The translations under genes and the position numbers were made by a program. Source: an uncultured Corynebacterium sp. (GTDB taxonomy: Bacteria; Actinomycetota; Actinomycetes; Mycobacteriales; Mycobacteriaceae). From it: a stretch of 6,714 bases of DNA. This document shows, one piece after another, positions 1 through 3,738 of this stretch; position 1 is the stretch's first letter, and every line of letters begins with the position of its first letter. Location of the stretch: the NCBI RefSeq assembly GCF_946998835.1, contig NZ_CAMQAZ010000054.1:1-6714 (forward strand). The letters run 5' to 3'. Under the pieces are notes generated by a model. That model saw nothing but the letters and a program-made list of their open reading frames with translations. It made no database searches and was not told where the DNA came from.

Positions 1-2
1 AG

Positions 3-509
3 CTGGCTCGTCGCTCAGCCGACGGTCGTGAAAACCTGTTGACCATCATGGGCCCATCTGACATGTTCGGCGAGCTTTCCATCTTCGACCCAGGTCCGCG
101 TACCTCTTCGGCAGTCTGCGTCACCGAGGTTTCCGCCGCATCCATGAGCGCCGATCAGCTGCAGGAATGGGTTTCGTCACACCCAGATGTCCCGGCACAG
201 TTGCTGCGCATGTTGGCCCGTCGCTTGCGTCGCACCAATAACTCGCTGGCTGACCTTATCTTTACCGATGTCCCAGGTCGCGTGGCCAAGTCCTTGCTCC
301 AGCTCGCCAACCGCTTCGGCGTTCAGGAGGGTTCCGCACTCCGCGTGAACCACGACCTGACCCAGGAGGAGATTGCACAGCTTGTTGGCGCTTCTCGCGA
401 GACCGTTAACAAGGCTTTGGCAGAGTTCGCTCACCGCGGCTGGATCCGTCTTGAGGGCAAGTCTGTGCTCATCTCTGATACGGAGCGTCTGGCCCGCCGC
501 GCACGGTAG
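3..509 (+). CDS. glxR: GlxR, cAMP-responsive CRP/FNR-family global regulator (3' part)
   Basis: Cytoplasmic dimeric transcription factor that binds cAMP and recognises TGTGA-N6-TCACA operators; in corynebacteria it controls carbon, energy and many other genes. The visible 168 residues lack roughly 59 N-terminal residues compared with the 227-aa C. glutamicum protein, because the window begins inside the gene. Seen: the cyclic-nucleotide phosphate-binding cassette (GEL at visible residues 23-25 and the R-T-S group at 33-35), the dimerisation-helix region (about 55-80), and a C-terminal winged helix-turn-helix (about 119-145) with recognition helix SRETVNKAL. The reading frame is open from base 3 to TAG at 507-509. 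Much of the protein matches my memory of C. glutamicum GlxR residue for residue. The TTG at 39-41 lies inside the cAMP domain and is not a real start. A terminator follows at 561-642. Confidence 0.97.
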   Translation: MARRSADGRENLLTIMGPSDMFGELSIFDPGPRTSSAVCVTEVSAASMSADQLQEWVSSHPDVPAQLLRMLARRLRRTNNSLADLIFTDVPGRVAKSLLQLANRFGVQEGSALRVNHDLTQEEIAQLVGASRETVNKALAEFAHRGWIRLEGKSVLISDTERLARRAR

Positions 510-535
510 CTTGTTGCGCACGGTAGTTCGTGCGC
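499..535. repeat. 11-bp direct repeat and short hairpin at the glxR stop
   Basis: GCGCACGGTAG occurs at 499-509, where it encodes the last codons and the stop, and again at 516-526. The second copy forms a perfect 7-bp hairpin with CGTGCGC: arms 516-522 and 529-535, loop of 6 nt. No T-tract follows, so it is not a standard terminator. It may protect the 3' end or simply be a small duplication. Confidence 0.6.
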
Positions 536-560
536 TTATGGCGCTGCCCAAACGACTCAC

Positions 561-642
561 ATCCCGCAGCCTCTGCTTTTGGTTCCTCGGTTCCCGTAGG
601 AGCACGTGAAACGCATGAGGCTCGCGGGATTTTTGTTGTCTT
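561..642 (+). terminator. Probable glxR intrinsic terminator (long-looped)
   Basis: Left arm ATCCCGCAGCCTC (561-573) pairs with right arm GAGGCTCGCGGGAT (617-630) with one bulged base. TTTTGTTGTCTT follows directly at 631-642. The 43-nt loop contains a smaller TCCT/AGGA stem, so the RNA may fold as a branched hairpin. The position, about 50 nt after the glxR stop, and the T-rich tail support termination. The long loop makes it atypical. Confidence 0.65.
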
Positions 643-646
643 CCCC

Positions 647-685
647 GCTGGCCTACCACGCTGGCCTGCCATGCTGGCCCCACCC
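647..685. repeat. 13-bp tandem repeat, three units
   Basis: Units GCTGGCCTACCAC (647-659), GCTGGCCTGCCAT (660-672) and GCTGGCCCCACCC (673-685) share a perfect GCTGGCC head at 13-bp spacing, with the tails drifting. The nine bases GCTGGCCCC of unit three recur at 884-892, on the far side of the 12-bp repeat cluster. Function unknown. Confidence 0.7.
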
Positions 686-714
686 CACCGGCCGAAATAT
701 GGTCAAGTTTGGCG

Positions 715-878
715 CACTTATCGATGCTTCCCGCTTTTTCTGCCACTCATCGACACTTTCCCGGCACCTATCGATGCACCATTCACCGATTTCTCCCCTC
801 ATCAATCACTTGTCGATGCGATGTTCACTTATGCGTGCGCTATAGCTCATCGACAAGTGGATACCTCATCGATACGTG
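715..878. repeat. Cluster of six CATCGAYAAGTG-like 12-bp motifs in both orientations
   Basis: Read as CATCGAYAAGTG, the copies are: 715-726 (-) CATCGATAAGTG; 748-759 (+) CATCGACACTTT, the most diverged; 765-776 (-) CATCGATAGGTG; 807-818 (-) CATCGACAAGTG; 848-859 (+) CATCGACAAGTG; 867-878 (+) CATCGATACGTG. The copies at 807-818 and 848-859 are identical and inverted, giving a perfect 12-bp stem with a 29-nt loop. TCAATCAC at 802-809 also pairs with GTGATTGA at 876-883, so the outer repeat is about 15/17 symmetric. The arrangement suggests either a multi-site protein-binding region or a folded RNA. I do not recognise the motif. Confidence 0.75.
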
Positions 879-1010
879 ATTGAGCTGGCCCCGACGAGGC
901 CATGCCACCGCCACGTATGGCTCAAAGGCGACCTGTGGCTCGAGAATAACGTTCGGCCGCGTATACAAAGCCATATGTTCACTTTTGAGCTATAGGTTAT
1001 TTTTGAGCCA
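821..1010. repeat. Second set of short repeats (ATGTTCACTT, CTATAGCTC, TTTTGAGC)
   Basis: ATGTTCACTT occurs at 821-830 and 975-984. CTATAGCTC at 840-848 is inverted as GAGCTATAG at 987-995. TTTTGAGC occurs at 983-990 and 1001-1008. TGGCTCAAA at 918-926 is inverted as TTTGAGCCA at 1002-1010. The pairs look like two diverged copies of one module or distant arms of a folded transcript. No function can be assigned. Confidence 0.5.
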
Positions 1011-1079
1011 GAAGTCACAGACTCAGCCCAGCACAACCACAGCCTCCCCCACCCCCCCCAACCAGCACTAGCCCAAAAC

Positions 1080-1123
1080 AAAAAGCGCGCAACCTGCAAA
1101 ACAGCAGGTCACACGCTCTTTTT
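1080..1123. terminator. Bidirectional intrinsic terminator
   Basis: Perfect 6-bp stem ACCTGC (1092-1097) and GCAGGT (1104-1109) with loop AAAACA. It is flanked by AAAAAGCG (1080-1087) and CGCTCTTTTT (1114-1123), which extend the pairing and give a U-tract on both strands. On the minus strand it lies about 56 nt past the stop of the MBL gene. On the plus strand it would stop any transcript crossing the repeat-rich region from glxR. Confidence 0.8.
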
Positions 1124-1179
1124 ATGCGGCGATTCAAGTTCAGATTCGGCCAAGTCTTAATTAAGCCAAAGCCCAGCAA

Positions 1180-1995
1180 CTACTCCCCGTGATCGCGCAG
1201 GTAGCGCAGCGTCACACGAGTCGACTGCTCAGCAGCATGACGCAGGACCGGATCGACATCGGTGTAAATCTCATCCACAATCTGATCGACCGTAGCTTCG
1301 TCACCCAACTTGGCAACAGCATCCTTCACCTGCTGCAGGCGCAGCTTACGACGCTCAATGTACTTCTGCGTCATAACAGTGATGTCCGGCAGGTCAGCAC
1401 CATGACCAGGCAACAAACGAACGCCCTTGCCGCGCGAATCCAACATTTCCAGGGTTTCCATGTACTTACCCAGGTCGCCGTCTGTCTCCGAAATCATAGT
1501 GGTGTGGCGACCAGCGATAGTGTCACCGGTAACGATGCCTTCAACATCGTCCTCGCCATCACCAGAGTGAATGAAGTAGCAGACAGAATCAGCGGTGTGG
1601 CCAGGGGTTGCCACGACCTCAATCTGCGGGGTTACTCCGTCGAGGGCGATACGTTCGCCGTCGACAAGCGGATCTTGACCTCCCGCACAGTACTGAGACT
1701 CCAGCTCGCGAATAGGCGCGCCGGTGAGCTGACGGAAACGCGCGGCACCATCAGCATGGTCGCCATGACGGTGTGTTAGCAGAATCAACGCAACGTCGCC
1801 GGCGTAACGCTGGAGGACGTTCAGGTGTCCCTCGTCCTCCGGACCCGGATCGATGACAATGCTGCGACTATCCCCCTCAGCCTTAATAATGTAGGAGTTC
1901 GTGCCCTCCAGCGAAGAGTAGCTGGGGTTCGGGCAAAGAACGACGCCCACAGACTGAGAAATCTGACGCAGTTGGCTATACGCAGGATGCTCCAT
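1180..1995 (-). CDS. Metallo-beta-lactamase-fold hydrolase with C-terminal winged-helix region (LACTB2-like)
   Basis: Predicted 271-aa cytoplasmic hydrolase binding two metal ions. The metal ligands are visible: H75-R-H77-G-D79-H80 (HxHxDH), H133 in PGHT, D158 in GDT and H198 in PGHG. Residues about 210-271 look like the small winged-helix domain found at the end of LACTB2-type proteins, some of which are endoribonucleases; the substrate here is unknown. I recognise it as the family of M. tuberculosis Rv3677c, next to its crp gene. The ATG at 1993-1995 is chosen because homology begins there (MEHPAYS) and TAGGAT lies 7 nt upstream. The frame stays open to 2100, but those 35 residues look non-coding. 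AGGGGAC just before the ATG could also serve as a weak Shine-Dalgarno sequence. A bidirectional terminator follows at 1080-1123. Probably transcribed separately from, or together with, the RidA-family gene 135 bp upstream. Confidence 0.9.
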   Translation of the reverse strand: MEHPAYSQLRQISQSVGVVLCPNPSYSSLEGTNSYIIKAEGDSRSIVIDPGPEDEGHLNVLQRYAGDVALILLTHRHGDHADGAARFRQLTGAPIRELESQYCAGGQDPLVDGERIALDGVTPQIEVVATPGHTADSVCYFIHSGDGEDDVEGIVTGDTIAGRHTTMISETDGDLGKYMETLEMLDSRGKGVRLLPGHGADLPDITVMTQKYIERRKLRLQQVKDAVAKLGDEATVDQIVDEIYTDVDPVLRHAAEQSTRVTLRYLRDHGE

Positions 1996-2002
1996 GTCCC
2001 CT

Positions 2003-2008
2003 ATCCTA
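2003..2008 (-). promoter_or_regulatory. Probable -10 element for the MBL gene (leaderless type)
   Basis: On the minus strand TAGGAT is followed by seven bases (AGGGGAC) and the ATG. It fits the corynebacterial TANNNT -10 pattern with transcription starting at the A of the ATG. I see no convincing -35. AGGGGAC may alternatively be a ribosome binding site on a longer transcript from the ridA side. Confidence 0.5.
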
Positions 2009-2130
2009 CGTGGTTGCGCAATCCGGGGAGCGCGCTGCGTCCTCCAAATCGGCTCATTTGGGTGTAAGCACGCTTTACGACGCCCCGGAGAACACAGCAT
2101 CCCCGCTGCTCACGGCAGCCAATACAGCAG

Positions 2131-2607
2131 CTACTGGGATACTTCAACGATGATCTCGACTTCCACGGGAGCGTCCAGCGGAAGCTGATTTACACCCACC
2201 GCAGAGCGGGCGTGCTGACCGTGTTCGCCGAAGACGTCACCGAAAAGCTCAGATGCTCCGTTGATAACGCCCGGCTGTCCAGTAAAGCCCGCGGCGGAGT
2301 TGACGAAGCCGACCACCTTCACAATGCGGGCGACATTGTCGAGGCCAACCTCGGCATCGACTGCAGCCAAAGCGTTAAGAGCGCAAGTACGTGCAGCCTC
2401 CTTGGCCTCCTCGGCAGCGACCTCTGCTCCGACGTGGCCGACATGGGTGAGCTCGCCGTTGACGAACGGGAGCTGACCGGAGGTGAAAACGAGGTTGCCT
2501 GTGCGGGTTGCGGGAACGTAGGCAGCAACCGGGGCGGCAACTGCAGGCAGGGTAAGCCCCAGGGCTTCGAGAGCCTGTGAAGGAGTGCGAGATTCAGAGT
2601 TGCTCAT
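2131..2607 (-). CDS. RidA/YjgF/UK114-family protein, long actinobacterial type
   Basis: 158-aa cytoplasmic protein of the RidA superfamily, expected to form trimers with active sites at subunit interfaces. Classic RidA removes reactive enamine/imine intermediates such as 2-aminoacrylate; other family members have different or unknown roles, so the substrate is left open. Seen: SGQLP at residues 43-47, the arginine R134 in HARS (the position of the catalytic, carboxylate-binding arginine of RidA), and the C-terminal VEVE strand at 148-151. It is about 30 residues longer than E. coli RidA, mostly at the N terminus, as in the M. tuberculosis neighbour Rv3678c (from memory). The ATG at 2605-2607 has GGAAAGG about 10 nt upstream (2618-2624), a usable ribosome binding site. 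It is preceded by a highly structured 181-bp gap, and the MBL gene lies 135 bp downstream. Confidence 0.9.
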   Translation of the reverse strand: MSNSESRTPSQALEALGLTLPAVAAPVAAYVPATRTGNLVFTSGQLPFVNGELTHVGHVGAEVAAEEAKEAARTCALNALAAVDAEVGLDNVARIVKVVGFVNSAAGFTGQPGVINGASELFGDVFGEHGQHARSAVGVNQLPLDAPVEVEIIVEVSQ

Positions 2608-2700
2608 TTAAATTAAGCCTTTCCACGGCAGCTGGGCCGGGCTATCGGGGTCGCCGACTAGACCCGAGAAGTCGGACTCGACGAACTAAGTTGGACAAAT

Positions 2701-2737
2701 CGAGTTGGCAGCTAGCACAGAGGTCAGCTGCCAACCG
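2701..2737 (-). other. Strong 10-bp hairpin (12 bp with one bulge)
   Basis: GTTGGCAGCT (2704-2713) and AGCTGCCAAC (2726-2735) are perfectly complementary around a 12-nt loop. CG at 2701-2702 and CG at 2736-2737 extend the stem past one bulged A. On the minus strand the downstream sequence is only mildly T-rich (TCGATTTGTCC), so it is at best a poor intrinsic terminator. It may be a stability or attenuation element between the two genes. Confidence 0.6.
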
Positions 2738-2746
2738 AAGGCATGA

Positions 2747-2766
2747 CCAAAAGCATTAGAAAATGC
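2747..2766 (-). terminator. Weak terminator candidate after the DUF4177-like gene
   Basis: On the minus strand GCATT, loop TTCT, AATGC, then TTTTGG, beginning about 22 nt past the stop at 2789. The stem has only 5 bp and is AT-rich, so termination would be partial at best. Confidence 0.35.
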
Positions 2767-2788
2767 ATCAGGAAGGCACTAGAAGGTA

Positions 2789-2950
2789 TTAGTCTGCCTT
2801 CGGGCGCTTGAAGTAAGCGACGTGGTTTTCCCCGGTAGGACCGGGGAGAACAGTGACGAGCTCCCAGCCGTCCTCGCCAAAGTTGTCCAGAATGGCCTTG
2901 GTGTTGTGAATGAGTAGCGGTGCGGTGAAGTATTCCCATTTAGTAGTCAT
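2789..2950 (-). CDS. Small DUF4177-like protein (53 aa)
   Basis: A 53-residue reading frame beginning MTTKWEYFTAPLL and ending KRPKAD, with TAA at 2789-2791. It shows the DUF4177 pattern: an opening WEY strand, a central LDNFGEDGWELV segment (about residues 21-32), and a closing hydrophobic strand with AYFKRP. The function of the family is unknown. The protein is acidic to neutral, has no signal peptide or membrane segment, and is probably a compact cytoplasmic domain. The M. tuberculosis locus has a similar small gene (Rv3678A) beside its RidA-like gene, which supports reality. The ATG at 2948-2950 has no Shine-Dalgarno sequence, but TAAAGT lies exactly 7 nt upstream, suggesting a leaderless mRNA. 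It lies 47 bp after whcA on the same strand, with a GC-rich hairpin between. It is easily missed by length cut-offs. Confidence 0.85.
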   Translation of the reverse strand: MTTKWEYFTAPLLIHNTKAILDNFGEDGWELVTVLPGPTGENHVAYFKRPKAD

Positions 2951-2957
2951 GGAAGCT

Positions 2958-2963
2958 ACTTTA
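2958..2963 (-). promoter_or_regulatory. Probable -10 element for the DUF4177-like gene (leaderless type)
   Basis: On the minus strand TAAAGT is followed by seven bases (AGCTTCC) and the ATG. It fits TANNNT with the transcript starting at the start codon. No Shine-Dalgarno sequence is present. The -35 region falls inside the inverted repeat at 2969-2991. Confidence 0.5.
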
Positions 2964-2968
2964 TCTGT

Positions 2969-2991
2969 CCCCCAGCCTCGCGCGCTGGGGG
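2969..2991. other. Perfect 8-bp GC-rich inverted repeat between whcA and the small gene
   Basis: CCCCCAGC (2969-2976), 7-nt loop, GCTGGGGG (2984-2991). On the minus strand it begins 7 nt after the whcA stop codon but has no U-tract, the next bases being ACAGATAAAG. It spans about -19 to -41 of the predicted leaderless start at 2950, so it could be a mRNA 3'-end stabiliser or weak terminator for whcA, or an operator over the promoter of the small gene. Confidence 0.65.
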
Positions 2992-2997
2992 CCGGTG

Positions 2998-3360
2998 TTA
3001 CTTAACCAGCTTGGCCTTGCGCTGAGCGTCGTACTGCTCAGCGTAGAAGTCGGCCCATGAAGTAATTTCCGGGTGCTCGCGGAGCATTGCGCGGCGCTGA
3101 CGCTCCGTCAGGCCACCCCAGACACCGAACTCGACGCGGTTATCCAGAGCGTCGGCACGGCACTGTAGAACCACTGGGCAGTGGCGGCAGATAACTGCGG
3201 CCTCGCGCTGCGCGGCGCCGCGAACGAACAACTTATCCGGGTCAATATCACGACACTTAGCGCGCGGGACCCATTCCTGGCGATCGCGGAAGCTCTCTAC
3301 TCCGAGCTCGTAGCCTGGCGTAGCAGCAGTGCGGTTGCGATCTGGAATCGTGGCGGTCAT
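2998..3360 (-). CDS. whcA: WhiB-family iron-sulfur regulator, WhcA/WhiB4 type
   Basis: 120-aa cytoplasmic WhiB-like protein. Cysteines C36, C58, C61 and C67 (C-X21-C-X2-C-X5-C) are those that hold a [4Fe-4S] cluster in this family, followed by the GVWGGLTERQRR turn at residues 79-90 and a basic C-terminal end (QRKAKLVK) suited to DNA contact. WhiB4 of M. tuberculosis and WhcA of C. glutamicum act in the oxidative stress response; the latter is described as a negative regulator. Assignment to this subfamily rests on sequence resemblance and on divergence from ponA, as in M. tuberculosis. The ATG at 3358-3360 has a strong AGGAGG 5 nt upstream, so this mRNA has a leader. The best promoter lies about 75-100 bp upstream and overlaps two GlxR-like sites. 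The 53-aa gene follows after 47 bp. Confidence 0.93.
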   Translation of the reverse strand: MTATIPDRNRTAATPGYELGVESFRDRQEWVPRAKCRDIDPDKLFVRGAAQREAAVICRHCPVVLQCRADALDNRVEFGVWGGLTERQRRAMLREHPEITSWADFYAEQYDAQRKAKLVK

Positions 3361-3381
3361 TGTAGCCTCCTCGTGCCTGCG

Positions 3382-3399
3382 ATTTCGTTATTCCGAAAT
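3382..3399. other. Inverted repeat in the whcA leader
   Basis: ATTTCG (3382-3387), 6-nt spacer, CGAAAT (3394-3399). An overlapping GAAA-TAG-TTTC repeat lies at 3395-3405. It sits about 10 nt upstream of the whcA ribosome binding site and downstream of the predicted promoter, so it may be an operator or a leader hairpin. Confidence 0.45.
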
Positions 3400-3429
3400 A
3401 GTTTCAACTAAATAGTGCTGAAATTTTGT

Positions 3430-3445
3430 TGTAAGTCTATTCACA
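3430..3445. promoter_or_regulatory. GlxR-like operator 1 (best match)
   Basis: TGTAAGTCTATTCACA matches the corynebacterial GlxR consensus TGTGA-N6-TCACA at 9 of 10 defined positions. It covers the proposed whcA -10 hexamer (3434-3439), a position expected to repress. Confidence 0.65.
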
Positions 3446-3463
3446 CCTTTCAAATAATGTCGA
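3434..3463 (-). promoter_or_regulatory. Candidate whcA promoter
   Basis: On the minus strand TCGACA (3458-3463, five of six matches to TTGACA), 18-bp spacer, TAGACT (3434-3439, TANNNT type). Transcription would start near 3426, giving a leader of about 65 nt that includes the inverted repeat at 3382-3399 and the AGGAGG ribosome binding site. Confidence 0.5.
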
Positions 3464-3473
3464 TTGCATCACA
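3458..3473. promoter_or_regulatory. GlxR-like operator 2
   Basis: TGTCGATTGCATCACA matches TGTGA-N6-TCACA at 8 of 10 positions, with one perfect half-site (TCACA). It overlaps the proposed whcA -35 (3458-3463). Its centre is 28 bp from that of operator 1. Confidence 0.45.
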
Positions 3474-3547
3474 CTAAGAGGGTGGTCGTGGCGCAGCTCT
3501 AATTGCAACGGCGCAGGTCGGTCAACTTTTCCCAACAAAAGCGCGGG

Positions 3548-3563
3548 GGTGATTTGCATCACT
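3548..3563. promoter_or_regulatory. GlxR-like operator 3
   Basis: GGTGATTTGCATCACT has the perfect inner core GTGA-N6-TCAC, with both outer bases off consensus (8 of 10). It lies midway between whcA and ponA, about 183 bp before the ponA start. A symmetric TGGAAA/TTTCCA pair follows at 3565-3580. Confidence 0.45.
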
Positions 3564-3564
3564 A

Positions 3565-3580
3565 TGGAAATCTTTTTCCA
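3565..3580. other. Inverted repeat TGGAAA-N4-TTTCCA
   Basis: Perfect 6-bp arms (3565-3570 and 3575-3580) around TCTT, just beside GlxR-like operator 3. A possible operator half-site pair; no factor can be named. Confidence 0.35.
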
Positions 3581-3685
3581 GAAACCACCACACGACCAGT
3601 TGCCCGGTAATGTAAGGGCGCTTGGAACGTCCTTCCCTGCTCGCCAGGCGTTTTGCCGACCCAGCAGCACGTGACACCGGGGCCA

Positions 3686-3697
3686 GTTTTCGAAAAC
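3686..3697. promoter_or_regulatory. Perfect 12-bp palindrome upstream of ponA
   Basis: GTTTTCGAAAAC is fully self-complementary and lies at about -53 to -42 relative to the proposed leaderless ponA start, just upstream of the -35 area. The location suits an operator. The binding protein is unknown. Confidence 0.4.
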
Positions 3698-3725
3698 CCA
3701 CTTCGGTACAATCCGCCCCACCTTG

Positions 3726-3731
3726 TAGTGT
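3726..3731 (+). promoter_or_regulatory. Probable ponA -10 element (leaderless type)
   Basis: TAGTGT is followed by seven bases (GATTGCT) and the GTG at 3739. No Shine-Dalgarno sequence precedes that GTG, so a leaderless mRNA fits well. A competing -10, TACAAT at 3707-3712, would give a leader of about 20 nt. Neither has a strong -35. Confidence 0.45.
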
Positions 3732-3738
3732 GATTGCT

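Larger units (their letters stand above)
643..1079. other. Gene-free, repeat-rich intergenic stretch
   Basis: I found no convincing coding sequence here on either strand. The open frames at 606-845 (+), 530-883 (+), 880-1071 (+) and 866-1099 (-) have no recognisable domain, no good ribosome binding site and odd composition. The stretch holds a 13-bp tandem repeat (647-685), a cluster of CATCGAYAAGTG-like motifs (715-878), further short repeats (821-1010) and a C-rich tract (C5 at 1045-1049, C8 at 1052-1059). It is closed by a bidirectional terminator at 1080-1123. An unannotated small RNA is possible but cannot be shown from sequence alone. Confidence 0.6.
2608..2788 (-). promoter_or_regulatory. 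Highly structured region between the DUF4177-like gene and ridA
   Basis: This gap holds several inverted repeats on the strand of both flanking genes. (a) GAAGGCA 2772-2778 with TGCCTTC 2795-2801, spanning the upstream stop codon; GAAGGCA recurs at 2737-2743. (b) GCATT/AATGC at 2753-2766 with a 4-nt loop, followed on the minus strand by TTTT. (c) A perfect 10-bp stem GTTGGCAGCT/AGCTGCCAAC (2704-2713, 2726-2735). (d) TCGGGGTC 2645-2652 with GACCCGA 2661-2667. (e) CCGACT 2654-2659 with AGTCGG 2670-2675. Stems d and e interleave. GGCAGCT recurs at 2627-2633, next to the ridA ribosome binding site, and can pair with 2726-2732 in place of stem c. This may be a ridA leader with alternative folds. 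No known riboswitch was recognised. Confidence 0.45.

Noticed and set aside
602..613. Possible parS site (GCACGTGAAACG)
   Set aside because: Only one half of the TGTTTCACGTGAAACA palindrome is present, and it lies inside the loop of the glxR terminator.
177..746. 189-aa open frame on the minus strand over the glxR end
   Set aside because: Antisense to GlxR and running through the glxR terminator; no recognisable protein features.
1044..1060. C8 homopolymer as a phase-variation switch
   Set aside because: No reading frame or promoter is positioned to be switched by it.
866..1099. 77-aa minus-strand frame in the repeat-rich gap
   Set aside because: Low-complexity tryptophan/glycine-rich translation arising from the C-rich tract, no ribosome binding site, and it runs through the repeats and terminator.
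1156..1165. Palindrome CTTAATTAAG after the MBL gene
   Set aside because: Short and AT-only in the core, with no associated promoter or repeat family; likely chance.
1189..1779. 196-aa open frame on the plus strand
   Set aside because: Antisense to the MBL hydrolase, which carries a complete metal-binding motif set; no domain on this strand.
1996..2100. N-terminal extension of the MBL hydrolase to 2100
   Set aside because: The 35 extra residues do not resemble the family, and both the -10-like hexamer and the ribosome-binding-like bases point to the ATG at 1995.
2105..2131. GCTGCT/AGCAGC inverted repeat at the ridA stop as a terminator
   Set aside because: Six-bp stem with a 15-nt loop, no T-tract, and overlapping the stop codon; too weak to call.
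3622..3738. N-terminal extension of ponA from TTG 3622
   Set aside because: The 39 extra residues are not hydrophobic or family-like, and the segment holds the palindrome and promoter elements. The membrane segment begins just after the GTG at 3739.
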